In this document: piece after piece, positions 22,255-33,782 of the stretch
Numbering within the stretch: the stretch's first letter is position 1
How the letters are laid out: each line of letters opens with the position of its first letter
Assembly (NCBI GenBank): GCA_024449915.1
Contig: JAMZAV010000161.1
Coordinates: 1,054,001 to 1,118,000 of the forward strand
DNA from: Sweltsa coloradensis
Taxonomy: Eukaryota; Arthropoda; Insecta; Plecoptera; Chloroperlidae
Length of the DNA stretch: 64,000 bases
Reading direction: 5' to 3'
The notes under the pieces: model-generated
What the model was told of the DNA's origin: nothing
The model's input: only the letters and a program-made list of their open reading frames with translations
The model's database searches: none
Program-made: the position numbers and the translations under genes

Positions 22255-22486
22255 TTGGTTGTTGGTACTTCTTGAAAGTGTGATAATCAGCCAGTTGGAG
22301 AAGCACCCCCTACCGACGATGGCCGAAGTCTTTGAGAGCACAAAGAAGAAGATAAAAGACCGTGCGTTGAATCGCAAACTACCGAAGAACAAGGCCGCGA
22401 AGAGAAAACAGTTCAAGAAAGCTGCTAAAGACAACGTCAGTAACAACACTTTAACAAAGTCACCTGTGCTAAAGAGACTTCAGTAA
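22255..22486 (+). CDS. Copy B exon 11: end of M3, basic tail, stop
   Basis: Acceptor TGTTTCAG at 22247-22254. Encodes WLLVLLESVIISQLEKHPLP, then a basic tail with PKNKAAKRKQFKKAAKDN; stop TAA at 22484-22486. Only intracellular tail sequence follows the last helix. Confidence 0.92.
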
Positions 22487-25400
22487 CTTTTCGGTGTTGT
22501 TCAATCACAATAGTGACAAAGTTTAGTCTAAACCAAACTGCCATTAAGTAAATACGTTATTATGTTTTTAACAACAAAAAAACAAGATAGGCAAAACCAC
22601 GATTTTTGCCTTAGTCTGTGAAATTACAACAATATTGAATTGTGCTGATTTTAGTGGGAAATGGAAATGAAGTACCATTAGTATCATTTTGTATGGTGTT
22701 GTTGTCTGTATGGTGACATTTGAGTTTATTGAGAGTAATGCTTCAGAGTTGAGATAGAAAATTGGCCTGTAAGATATGAAACAAAACATATATATATATA
22801 AACATATAAACACATATTATACAAATATGTGGACCTGTGATAGTTGATATTCACACACATGAAAAAAAAGATCGGATTTAGAATTTGTGCAAGCATAGTT
22901 AAGACTGTTTTGTATACATCGACCTGGATCTTGGATGGCTAAATGGTAAGAATGTGTATGCAATGTAATGCATGTAATGGACGCAGTCGTCGGGTCTCCG
23001 TCGTCGGCAGTAGTCAACGTTAAGAGAAAACATATGAAAATGGTGGACTTCATTGGCCAATCAAAATTCAAGCCATAAACAATTATCTTTAAAAAAATCG
23101 ATATACAAAGCAGGAACTCATTATACAAAAGTTAGCTATTACTTTTAGGAAAAAGAGACCTAATTTTGTTCAAGTAGATGGGTTGCCGAAAACGTCTATA
23201 TCTGTATGAAAACAATCTCAATTCATGTGTTATTATTGTATTAAAATAATATTGAAATAAAGCATAATAATATAATTCTTCTCATTATTTTTTCTTCTAA
23301 ATTATACTTCACTTGCAATGCACCTATAATGCACCTGTAACTTTTAACGCACAATAATTATTGTAGGCGATCTCTTAGTAAATATATTTTTTCTGTGGAT
23401 GTCTCGCATTTTACTGTCAGTGGACTTTCATACCAAAATATAAAGTATCGGTAATAGTTATTCAATAATGGAATTTCTTACTCTCTATTTACAAACCAAC
23501 CTGTAATGTAAATAAACAAATGATTCTAAACTGTACTCACGGGGCCTAAACTCACTTGGGACACCACATCCACCAGTAAGTAATAGACGTAAAATAACGT
23601 AAATTGTTGTGCAAATAATAATAATAGCATGGTAACTTATTACAAAATATGCATTTAAGAACTTTAAGAAACAGTTAATCACAATTTAAAGGAAAAATTG
23701 TTTGAATAAATAGGAATAAAGGGCAAGAATCTATTTTGGCGTTAATTACATTGTAATATATTTACCTTACGGTGTTATTGATTAAAATTAAAGAAATGTG
23801 CCCAGAGTTTAGTTCGACGACTGTTAACTGTCTTTCTACGATTGCGTCTTTAAATCGAAATAAATTTGGTATATTATTTGTATTAAGTGGTTTGATACGC
23901 GTTATTACAGAGCAAATACATTATTAAACTTATATATAAGAAAACGATAAAGTGGAATCACCGCTAAGATGTTTCCAGTAAAATAATATATAATATAATC
24001 TGTTTACATTTTAATAGTTATTCATTGTATTAAGTTTGTTCTCACGATTAACATATAAACTGTATGTTATGCCGTAAACACGTTTACTGATGATTGGTAT
24101 TTTCAATATAGCAGTTGAACCCGTTCGCGATCAATGATGTTAAATATAATATATTAACATTCTCTACTGTCATGGGACCCTGATACTTCACTCGCCTCTT
24201 TGGGGAGCAAGGTTACACACAACAGGTGGCTCCTAATACGAGCGCGAAATGTGATTTCTGAATTTCTAGCGATCTAAACACTTAAACGTTAAGATATTGG
24301 ACACAAAGATTTTTTTAGGAAGTACTGATTAATACAGCTTTAAGCAGCATTATGTCACCTTCAATAAGACTGTTAGAAAAACTCTAACTTGCCACACTAT
24401 GAAACACAGCGATGAACACAAGCAATGATTATTGTAGTTTCTCAGCTCGCCATGGCAGATTGCATTTAAATGTACGAAACAACTATTTGCATTGGTTTAT
24501 TGACCGTTTCAATAAATGAATTAGTGCTTAAATGGGGGTTGTACATTATTTTTGTCTACTATAATAGGATCCTTTCTTAAAAACAACCCCCATAGCACAA
24601 GTACACATAATCTTTAGAATGCGTTTTGGAAGACCACGAGGTCCATATTTTGATAAATGCTAAATTACAGTTCAATATATAATACATATACATATAATAC
24701 AGTTTAGTATCAGTATACGGTTAGATTATGAGAAATGGCGCTAGTACCATAATCAAAAACTGGAATAAGACTGTTAATCAATAAATGATTCTAAAATCTG
24801 AAGAGTCTATGAACAGCTGTGTAGTATAGCTAAAATTCAAAACATGCACTTAATTTATATTTTATATTTATAAAGTAATAAAATCTAACTCTAATCATAT
24901 GTTAAAGTGGACAACACAAAACTAAGAAAGTTTGAGTCAGGAATGCTTGGTAGCCAGCATCGAAAAGAAATCAGAGTCAAGTGCAAAGGACGTACTATAT
25001 CTGCCGGTAATTACTAATTAGACGAGGGAGCGCAGCGACTGAAGTCTACAATTTAACTCAAGCGGCGCTTATTCTATCCTTCTGTGTGTGTGTGCATAGA
25101 AAATCAGCCGAGCGGTCGAACAGATTGAGCTGAAATTTTAAACAGACATCCGGTACGAGTTTTCTGAGAACTGTTAACAAAATCAGCAACATCCGTTAAG
25201 ATTTAAACCTAAATTGTTTTTGAAGATTTTTTATTATTATTTGTCAGGCTGTGAATTGCATGTGACCAAGGTGTATCGAATCTTACACGCTAAAGGTTCC
25301 CCCAAACTCCGCTGGGAGATTGTGTAAACCTTGCAAATGTTACACGTATTTCGTACTGGCTATGATTTCCGTAGTATTGTATCGCATTTTAAAACATGTT

Positions 25401-27035
25401 CTATGAGTTTTTAATACATACATTAAATTACAAATTTTCCCAATCGGATTTTGTACCCGGGTCTCCCACATTCAGGGTGTAAGGGAGCATTAGCCAACTA
25501 GACTAGGAAAACGCCTAAGTCGTTGTTAGACGAATGAGCGAGTCATGTGTTGAGTACCCGAAAACATTTGCATTTCGTTGATTGATATGAAGGTATGAAT
25601 GATAGGGTTTTGAGTTTGGTTGGTATAAGGGCGCGTCAACTGTTAGGCCATAATGCGCCACTCTAGCCTATGATAGGCTAGGGAGGAAAGAACCATGCTA
25701 GATCCAGCCTTAGGTTAGGGGGATGAAATGGAATGTTACCAAATACTCACCACATGGCTCACACACTCGTCTAACAACGAATTTGGCGTTTTCCTAGTAA
25801 ATAATGATGAAATAAACCACTTTGGTGAACGTTATTCCGACCAACGGTAATAGAAAATACTGTCACTAATTATCATTAGAAAATACTGTACAAACAACAG
25901 AATTTCCTCTATATTGTCATTAACCACAACAAACACGCAGTCTCTGTTGCCACAGTAACTCAAATACCATACATTAACTACAAACGCCAGTAAGAAGTCA
26001 ACCATAATTTCCATTTTGATTTCAGCTGATAAGAGTTTCACAAAATGCAGGCCTGTGATTGGTCCGTGAGGAATGAAATATGCATGCAACCCAGTGATAT
26101 CGTTGGGCTAATGATCATTACCAGCCCTCTTGTGCTATATCTAGATAATATTATTGGTGATGTGTTTTTTCAAGCAAGTGCTTTAGAGGTTCAGTTTGAA
26201 CATGGATAGTGTAGCTAGATGTGATTTAGGCGCAATTGTGGTGAAACCGTGTGTGCTAAAGCAAGCTCATACATATGTGGAGACAGATGGTTGTTTGTTT
26301 ATTCCGAGATTCAAATTTAATTTTGAGGATCCTAAAATCTTCGCATAATGTTTCGTGAAATACAAATTGTACACATTATTTATAGGAATTAATTATTCTT
26401 TAAGTAAAAATGTAATACACATCTGAAACAATGTTCACAAGAAATCTTCGTTCGAACACAAAAACACATATATTTTCTTGGACAGTCGTTAATTATATTG
26501 ATATGTGGGTATATGGACGTATTATAGCAGTTATGCTGCGTAAACGTAAAATATATCCGGTTGACTTTGATAGTGCATAAGATTGTTTTAGCTAGTGTAA
26601 TCACAGAAAAATAAATTAATCAAGACGGTTAAATTCAACAGAACATGCTATAACAAATTAAAAGCAATAAAGAATAGTAATTGTATAGCTTAATGCGATG
26701 TTATTGTGCTATTTATGATATTTATGAAGTACCGATTCTCAAGGAAAAACTGATGTCATTATGTGATTAAAGCATCTATAATATATTGGCGATAGAGGCA
26801 CTAAAGTCGTCAATGATCTTTATCAGTGTTTAATCAGTTAACAAACTAACAAGTTATCTCCTCAAAAACCAATGCACGTCATTGGAATAATTTACATGCT
26901 TGCGAATGTTTTATATTGAAGTATTTACTTTGTCCCCCTCTTGGTGTGCGACCTGGCTACCCTCATGCAAGAGTGACGGGAGTAAAGGTGTACAACGCAG
27001 CCAGCCCATATGACTTGGTATAAACTTCAGATAGC
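22487..27035. other. Spacer between copies B and C
   Basis: About 4.5 kb without a supportable gene. It contains an AT microsatellite near 22789-22800 and the composite repeat 25016-25797. Copy C's promoter should lie at its 3' end; a CCAAT-type box (GTGATTGGTCC, reverse) at about 26057 is too weak a sign to call. Confidence 0.65.
25016..25797 (+). mobile_element. Composite repeat, copy 1 (tRNA-like part plus MITE)
   Basis: Starts near TTAGACGAGGGAGCGCAGCG, passes through a CCAAGGTGTATCGAATCTTA segment and a reverse tRNA-like part, then ends in a 295-bp MITE (25503-25797). That MITE begins CTAGGAAAACGCC, ends GGCGTTTTCCTAG, and has arms of about 55 bp including TTAGACGAATGAGCGAG. The whole order is repeated at 30217-30994. 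Confidence 0.75.
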
Positions 27036-27192
27036 ATGAGGTGGCTTGGCCTGCTCACAGTGTTAAGCGTCGCGACGCTAACCTTCACCGCCGAGAAGCT
27101 GGACCCCAGGATGTCAACTCGCATCGCGTCCAATGTCGTCACAAGCATCCAGAAGTACTTCCGGTCCGACTGTGTCTACTTCATCACTTCCG
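27036..27192 (+). CDS. Copy C exon 1: start codon and signal peptide
   Basis: ATG at 27036 chosen because it aligns with the starts of B and D and gives the same 157-bp exon. Encodes MRWLGLLTVLSVATLTFTAE then KYFRSDCVYFITS. Donor GTAGGT at 27193. Confidence 0.9.
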
Positions 27193-27859
27193 GTAGGTAT
27201 AGTTAGAATAGAATAGAATAGAACTTTATTTGTAAAAGAGTATCAATTACAAAACGGCGAGGTTCGAACACTGTCGCTCTGTTCGCTCTTCTATCAATCA
27301 AATCAATCAATCAATCAATCAATCATCAATCAATCATCAATCAATCACATCAATCAATCAATCAATTAATCAATCAATCAGTCAATCAATTAATCAATCA
27401 ATCAATCAATTAATTTAATTCTTTGTTAGGCCGATTAGAATTCTTGCTATTTTCATGAATAATTCTACATAAAAAAACTGTTTTCTTTATTGCTTCGTCT
27501 GATTTATATTTCCATACTTACTGTACTTTCTAGTTAACTCTTTACACACTTTTTTCATCCCTTCTATGCATGCATTGTATTACTTTTTATTTTCATAGCA
27601 TCATCTTATACTCGAGTTAAACTAACATCCCTACATGATGTCACTCTCAAGCAGGCATGCTAGTTTTAAGAGATGAAAATTAATTTTGTGTAGGTCGTTT
27701 TGCAGTTGATAATTCATTGCAAATGTATCGCTTATGTAAGTCTTTTTGATAAGTAAATATACTTGACCGATATGCGTCCTGATTATATAATGAACAAACT
27801 GACTGATGTTGAAAAAGTTATCTATCACATCATGTCATTGATCTCTGTGCTCTGATCAG
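27193..27859 (+). other. Intron 1 of copy C
   Basis: Contains the ATCA microsatellite (27293-27420) and a short GAATA run near 27206-27222. No gene seen. Confidence 0.7.
27293..27420. repeat. (ATCA)n microsatellite
   Basis: About 128 bp of ATCA/CAAT tetranucleotide repeat with occasional TTAA variants and single-base slips. Confidence 0.93.
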
Positions 27860-28047
27860 CCAGCCTAGGCGAAAGATACTTCGTGGTCTCCACACAGAAG
27901 ATGCTGGGTCAACAGAGAGCCATCTTCACTAAGATCCTCCCTTACAAGACGCTTCACACAGTGACTGCCAAGCTCCGCAAGTTCTGCAACACCCCCATCT
28001 ACGTCATGTTCTCCGACAACCAGGATATCAGGACGTTTCTTGTCGAG
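27860..28047 (+). CDS. Copy C exon 2: N-terminal extracellular region
   Basis: Acceptor TGATCAG, donor GTGAGA at 28048; 188 bp. Encodes SLGERYFVVSTQKMLGQQRA then CNTPIYVMFSDNQDIRTFL. Confidence 0.92.
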
Positions 28048-28616
28048 GTGAGACCATAAAAGAGCTCATGTATTCGTTTCTCCCTTATCAATTTAAAAAG
28101 TATAGTAAGGTTAGAAGTGTAGTTATGTTAGACGGAATAGTATAATAGAAATGATAAAATAGCTATGACACAAAGCTTGATTGCGTGTTATTTTTTCCCA
28201 AAGACGTCCAATGAAAGAATATCGTTTATTAAAAAATGAAATAAACCGTGAGTAATTATTTTTTTAAATTTTTAAATCCAAGATATAATTTCCAAGTTCG
28301 GCTGGCCACGATGGACAAAAACACAAATAAAATCGCACTTTTACGTTGTTTAAGATCTTTTTAGAGTACCCAATATCAATTAACTGTATTCAATGCCAAA
28401 TCGAATATAATGTGTTGCTACTTTAAGTCTTTAATTAAATCACTCTGGACGGCTGGAAGTTACGTGAGGCCTCACATCACTTCCAGGTAGTCAACCGACA
28501 AAATCAATAATCTGCCTCGATGTTATGGATGCCTGTTACTCGGGCTGATACGAAGCTCGTATTTCTCGAATGTATTGGAAGATACTCCACTCACTCTCTG
28601 TTTCCCTGATACACAG
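28048..28616 (+). other. Intron 2 of copy C
   Basis: 0.57 kb, AT-rich, no recognisable feature. Confidence 0.6.
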
Positions 28617-28922
28617 GCCGAGTCCAAGATTAAACTCGCCTCCTCTGTCTGGCTCCTATTCATTATGACGTCACAACCTCTAGAGGCGCTATTCCAGGGC
28701 GCGTACGTCCCGTTTGACACGGAGTTCATCGTGGCTAGGAAGCTGTCTGATGACATAGTCACACTCACTGAGGTATATCGTGTGATGAAAGGTGGACCTC
28801 TGATGCAGTACGCGTTCAGCTCTTCTGACAATCAGGGCAAGAGTATGACCACTCCAGTGGAGGGACTATACCAGAGAAGAGATAGTCTGGAGGGGCTGGT
28901 TGTCAGGGGAGCCAACATACAC
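28617..28922 (+). CDS. Copy C exon 3: N-terminal extracellular region
   Basis: Acceptor ACACAG, donor GTAAGT at 28923; 306 bp, one codon longer than in B and D (within FSSSDNQGKSM). Encodes AYVPFDTEFIVARKLSDDI and GLYQRRDSLEGLVVRGANIH. Confidence 0.92.
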
Positions 28923-29780
28923 GTAAGTACGCAGGATGTACAGAGAATAAAAAAATTAACTATACCAATGCTATTGATATTAATGTCATCATTATACACT
29001 CTTTCTAACTTATCATCGTAGATATAAATAAAAACATTTAGACAATGTCATTCGAAATTGACATTTTCCCTGCCAATGTCGAATGACATTGTATTATTCT
29101 TTTATTAAAAGCTCTGCCTGAGGATAAACTTATATTTATTTGGTGGATAAAGAAATCACTTATTTTAAAAGATAGTCGTCCTGTTATGGATAATTAACTT
29201 ATTAATATGCTATGGTTCAAAATTTATTAGTAATCGTATACAGCGAAATGGCCCTCAAAAAAAATTAATTTCTCTATTATTTTGGTCTGTGAAAGAATAA
29301 TGTTTTTTACATTCGTATTGATTTTATAAATTTTACATTATACATTTTAATTTGTCGAATAATTGTCTTAAACTTTTCCCCGACTGGAATTATATCGCTT
29401 AGCCTTCGACTCTACGCACCGAAGTGATTTAGGAACTTAATACTGAACATTTTTTAATCAAGAACACGCCCATGTTTTATTTAGCTTGTAAAACCATATT
29501 GTTTGAATTACTGTAAAATATTACAAACATCCTTGTGTTTTAAGACTATAGCCATAGACCTTGAACTAAATATTTTATAACGTGACCCCACACCCCCACC
29601 CCACCCTCCATCAAATGTCTAACTTTGATGATAAGATAAAGATTACAAATTATCAAGATTATCCAGATAACAGATTTTGCAACAGTGAGAAAGCTAAAAT
29701 ATACTTGTTTTTTGAAATTCGGATTTTTAATCTTTATTTTGATTTGCCATCATTTTTAACATTTTATTTCCGACTTTCAG
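28923..29780 (+). other. Intron 3 of copy C
   Basis: 0.86 kb, AT-rich. A small hairpin (GACAATGTCATTCGA... and ...TCGAATGACATTGT) lies at about 29041-29092. No gene seen. Confidence 0.6.
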
Positions 29781-29881
29781 TATCCCCCTGTATCCTTGTT
29801 AAACACAACGAACAACGTTACAAAACTCGGCGGATTCTCCGGAGAAGTCTGGAAAATGCTGGAGATGGCACTCAATTTCAC
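29781..29881 (+). CDS. Copy C exon 4: start of S1
   Basis: Acceptor CTTTCAG, donor GTGAGT at 29882; 101 bp, one codon shorter than B and D. Encodes YPPVSLLNTTNNVTKLGGFS then GEVWKMLEMALNF. Confidence 0.91.
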
Positions 29882-31186
29882 GTGAGTTATGATACTATGT
29901 ACCCGTTTTCAGAATTGCCCCCGGCAAAGAAAATAGATTTCAAAGAAAATCAATTATATTCTGTAATTAGTTTGAGAATTTCAGATTGTGATTTGGTTTG
30001 TACTTTTTTTTTGCACTTGAGCGATATTTTGAGGCTATCAGAATCTTTTCGACTTATCTTCGTTTTTGTTTGGATATTGTGCCTGCTATAAATTCCCTTT
30101 TCTCATGGATTTGTGTTTAATTATTTTTTAAGACTTCATTATTTACATTTTGAACTTGAAAGTTTCAAAGAATCTTCATATTATTTTCATACTGTACTAA
30201 TTTATCTTTTTATTAGACGAGGGAGCGCAGCGACTGAGTATTACATATCAAGATAAACTGCACTTCCGTGATTCTGTGATAGATTGAGCTGTAACTAACA
30301 AAATAGCTAGATCCATTGCGATTTGAATCTACAAGAAGTAATAAATTGAAAAATAGTCTGCAAATGTGTAGGATTTAATTTAATGACAATGGTTTTGTTT
30401 TTGTAAATTTTTTGAAATTATTATTTGCCAGGCTGTGAAAATTGCATGCAGTCACCAAGGTGTATCGAATCTTGCACGCTCAACGTTCCCCCAAATTCCG
30501 CTGGGATATTGAGTAAACCTAGCAATCTTTAAACGTATTTCGTACTGGCTATGTTTTCCATAGTATTGAATGCATTTCAAAACATGTTCTATAGTTTTTT
30601 AAATACAGCCCAGAAATTACAAAATCTTTCCCGACCGGGGGTTTGAACCCAGGTCTTCCACATTTTGGGTATAAGGGCGCCTTAGCCAACTAGACTAGGG
30701 AAACGCCAAAGTCGTTGTTAGACGAGTGAGCGAGTCATGTGTTGAGTACACAGGAAAATTTGCATTTAAGTTGATTGATATAGGTATACGAAAATGATAG
30801 GATTTTTAGATGAGTTGGTATATTGGTGCGTCAACTGTAAAGCCAATGCGCCACTTTATTTCTATAATAGGCTAGGGAGGAAAGACCCATGCAGTCTAGA
30901 TGCAGCCTTAGGTAGGGGGAAGAAATGGAATGTTCACGGGTACTCAACACATGGCTCACTCACTCGTCTAACTATGACTTTGGCGTTTCCGTAGTAATTA
31001 GTCGGGAAACACTAATAGGCGGAAGTATTAATATTTATTAAAATTAAAATTTAAAAATTTAAATTCTGGATTGTATTAATGCTATCAAATTGTACTCGTT
31101 CCTGAATGGTTAATCCCTGAAGTTATTTGAGATTTGAGTATGATTTGTTCAGACTCGCTATGTGATTTAGTTGGATGACTTTACAG
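29882..31186 (+). other. Intron 4 of copy C
   Basis: 1.3 kb, of which about 780 bp is the second copy of the composite repeat. Confidence 0.7.
30217..30994 (+). mobile_element. Composite repeat, copy 2, in intron 4 of copy C
   Basis: Same order as 25016-25797: TTAGACGAGGGAGCGCAGCG start, GGTGTATCGAATCTT segment, reverse tRNA-like part (GGTTTGAACCC), then a MITE from about 30695 with TTAGACGAGTGAGCGAG and its inverted partner GCTCACTCACTCGTCTAA. An AGTCGGGAAACACTAATAGG module follows at about 31001. Confidence 0.75.
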
Positions 31187-31387
31187 CACGGTTCACAAGT
31201 TCCCTACGGATGGAGGCGTGACCGGCATCCCTGTCAACAAGACGATCAACAACGTGACAACACTGACGTGGGACGGGATGGTCGCCATGTTGTTGAACGA
31301 CGAGTGTGACGTCTCCTCCAGTGCTACCACCATGACGAGCAAGCGAATGTTGGCAGTATCGTTCTCACTGCCCATCTTTACATCCTC
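31187..31387 (+). CDS. Copy C exon 5: S1
   Basis: Acceptor TTTACAG, donor GTTAGT at 31388; 201 bp, phase 2 in and phase 2 out. Encodes GIPVNKTINNVTTLTWDGMV, then CDVSSSATTMTSKRMLAVSF. The arginine of TMTSKR lines up with the glutamate-binding arginine of AMPA receptors, with the same spacing to the proline (R then nine residues to P). Confidence 0.92.
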
Positions 31388-31852
31388 GTTAGTGGTTAAC
31401 TGAACTGAGACTAAAATACATCTATCTCACTTTTTACAAACAAACTTGTAGACGTTTTATTTGGAGATCAGTATGTTTAAAGAGGTTTTTGATCAGATAA
31501 TATATGTTTGAAAATGTTACAAAATGCTTACCATGATAAATATCAGGTTTTCACTAAGTTTTCAAATACACAATTATTGTTGAGCATTGTATTCTAACGT
31601 TTTATGTAGATGAATTGGATTGAAACACAATTGCTATTAGAAATACAAGAAACCCCTCACATTTTGGGTTATGATGGAGAGACAAAAATAGATGCTTAAA
31701 ATAATTAATTTGCTCAAAATTGAAAGATAAAAATTTGGTAAATATTCAAAATTATTATTTATGTATTTCTAGTTATAGAATAATATGTTTAGTGACTAAG
31801 CTTAATAACGAGTCATCTGTTTGAAGCATACTTTGAAAGTATATTGTTCCAG
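31388..31852 (+). other. Intron 5 of copy C
   Basis: 0.47 kb, AT-rich, no recognisable feature. Confidence 0.6.
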
Positions 31853-31994
31853 GTACCTAGTGTACTTGAGAAAGCCGGATAGAAAGGCTGTCAACTGGAC
31901 CGACTGGGCAGCGCCATTTAGTGGTCGGCTCTGGGCAGCATTCGTCTTTCAAACGTTTATGTCGGCCATGCTTATGGTCGCAGTTAGCTGGCTG
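31853..31994 (+). CDS. Copy C exon 6: S1 end and M1 helix
   Basis: Acceptor TTCCAG, donor GTAAGT at 31995; 142 bp. Encodes YLVYLRKPDRKAVNWTDWAA then PFSGRLWAAFVFQTFMSAML. Confidence 0.92.
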
Positions 31995-32733
31995 GTAAGT
32001 GGTAAGAACATCACAGTATTTTCTCGATATTGATATCTATAACCGCTTAAAATGTGAGCAAGCTAGTTTAGTCGATACTACGTGTTTTATAATTATCATA
32101 GAATATTATTTAATATGTTAGGTATTAAAATTTTGGGAAATATCAAAACCAGTAAAACTAATTATGTCATGTTTCATGTTGTGTTGTAAAACTCTTAGAA
32201 TGTTCATTTCAACTTTTTGAAGGCTCGAATTTGGTTGTTACGATACGTCTTTTGTGTCGTCGCAGTTATATATAGGGCTTACCAACTACAGTGGCTGGTA
32301 GCTTATGCGTAAAGCTTACGACTCTAACTCGGGAGCTCACGGATTCGAATTTCGCCTCCAGCAATGTGAGAGATTTTTTCCGAAGTTTCCTGGAGTCGTT
32401 AAAGCGAATGCTGGAATTACAGACCTATGTATTTATTTTATAATATATTTATTTATTTGTTAATTAATTAATTTATTTATTTTTTATTTTTTTATTTTTA
32501 TTTTTTTTATTTATTTATTTATTTATTTTTTATTTTATTCAGTTAAATTTATTTAAAGTCTATCCTATTCAGTTAAAAAAACTGACCTGACATTCCCTTC
32601 ACAAACGTAGTCCCGAATCACTTGAGAATGTCACATTAGGTAAAACTTGTGTGTAGAGAGCAGCCTTACGAAACATATTTTATAGAGCCTGTTGAGGTGC
32701 AGCAGTTTACAAGGACACAACTCATGTTTTAAG
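31995..32733 (+). other. Intron 6 of copy C
   Basis: Holds a tRNA-derived SINE near 32325-32420 (GGATTCGAATTTCGCC, CCTGGAGTCGTTAAAGCGAA) followed by a TTTA/TTAT-rich tract (32440-32540) and the end of the SINE (to about 32640). Confidence 0.65.
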
Positions 32734-32882
32734 GTTAGGAGGTTCGGAAGCAACGAGGGTATCTTGAAGTTTTACGACCAGGTGTTCCTAGTTTACGGAG
32801 CCATCATCTGCCAGCAGGGGCAGGAGGAGAAGACTCCCATGTCCTGGTCCTGCAGGATACTGTTCTTTATCATATATCACAG
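32734..32882 (+). CDS. Copy C exon 7: pore loop and start of M2, 2-bp deletion
   Basis: Acceptor GTTTTAAG, donor GTAGGT at 32883. 149 bp, against 151 in B. Alignment shows CATATATCACAG where B has CATATACATCACAG, so two bases are missing at 32873-32878. The pore residues VYGAIICQQGQEEK are intact upstream, but exon 8 is then read out of frame. The alternative GT four bases on adds an in-frame TAG. Confidence 0.88.
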
Positions 32883-33627
32883 GTAGGTGAACTCCTTTTG
32901 TCTCTCTGCAGACAAAGCTTTTTCCATAAGACATAATAGTAAATTTACAATGTTAACAATATACACAATTAAAACCTTTTAGTGGATAAAAACTCTTAAA
33001 TAATACAATAAAAACGTTTCGGAAATTACAAAACTGTTTTCGTCAAGGTTATTTTTATCGTACCTATTAAGAATAACTAATTAGAAATGTACCCCATAAA
33101 GTTGTAACAACTGGATATGAATTGACATCATCTATTAAAGATTCTGCCCATTCAAAATTACATCTAAGACAATAATTGTTTTTTTACTTACAGTGACGCA
33201 TAGAATCGCTCGCGGATAACAGGCGTGACCACAAACAAATTTTTTGTGAATTTGCTAATTTTGTTGTTTAATTAATCTGTTAAATTTGTAAATTGGGTAT
33301 TTTGTAAATTTGTAAATTTGATACTTTGTAAATTTATAAAATTGGTATTTTAATGTGTAAATTTGGTATTTTTGTAATTTGGTGTTGTATTTTAAATAGA
33401 AATTTGCACTGCCTCCTAGATATTACTCGTGGCTACGAGGAGCCACGAGTAGCATCTAGGAGGCAGTGATATTGCGTATTGTGACTGAAAGAGAGCCACA
33501 AAACCAAAACAAATTTAGTGCACGCTCATGAAATATTAACATATTGTTTTTGATAAGAAAAAAATATCTTCCCTTCCAATGCAGATAATAAAATGTGATA
33601 TGAAAGGAAAGTCACACGTGATTCCAG
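32883..33627 (+). other. Intron 7 of copy C
   Basis: Contains the hairpin at 33407-33468 and a run of TTTGTAAATT-like repeats near 33285-33385. A CGTTTCGGAAATTAC motif near 33015 resembles dispersed repeats. No exon seen. Confidence 0.65.
33407..33468. repeat. 62-bp hairpin, CACTGCCTCCTAGAT family
   Basis: Arms CACTGCCTCCTAGATATTAC and GAGTAGCATCTAGGAGGCAG fold back, with ACTCGTGGCT pairing with AGCCACGAGT and a 6-bp loop. A related hairpin lies at 57256-57296 in copy D. Confidence 0.88.
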
Positions 33628-33782
33628 GCGTTATTCTTGCGGCCAGCTACTCTGGCTCCATCATCTCCAACCTTACTGTTCAACGACTCTTCCTCCCATT
33701 CCGTGACCTCGAGGGACTCTTGGAGCACGGGGGGTATAACCTGGGCATGTTGAAGTCGTCTTTCATCTACGACATATTCAGG
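33628..33782 (+). CDS. Copy C exon 8: end of M2 and start of S2
   Basis: Acceptor ATTCCAG, donor GTAAAC at 33783; 155 bp. In the ancestral frame it encodes GVILAASYSGSIISNLTVQR and LEGLLEHGGYNLGML. In the frame delivered by exon 7 it meets TGA at 33704-33706. Confidence 0.9.

Larger units (their letters stand above)
8033..22486 (+). other. Copy B: eleven-exon ionotropic receptor gene, frame broken in exon 5
   Basis: Divergent ionotropic glutamate receptor (insect IR family). Design length is about 680 aa if exon 5 were intact. Order: signal peptide (residues 1-20), N-terminal region, S1 (about 217-317), M1 (about 337-364, AAPFSSRLWAAFVFQTF), pore loop (VYGAIICQQG) and M2 (CRILFFIIY then ILAASYSGSIISNLTV), S2 (about 430-590), M3 (LEDVTPMLVIVVGG to WLLVLLE), basic tail. 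The M2 end YSGSIISNL resembles the YSASIVS-type end I associate with IR75-like receptors; that subfamily call is tentative. Lacking the long amino-terminal domain of true iGluRs fits IRs. The S1 arginine present in copies C and D is Ala here. Exon 5 carries an 81-bp duplication and a 1-bp deficit that closes the frame at 12743-12745, so as written the gene is not functional. Confidence 0.85.

Noticed and set aside
25832..26089. Minus-strand 85-residue hydrophobic reading frame
   Set aside because: AT-rich random-looking composition, no paralogue in the window and no splice partner.
27293..27420. CRISPR-like array
   Set aside because: Simple ATCA microsatellite in an intron; no spacers and a eukaryotic context.
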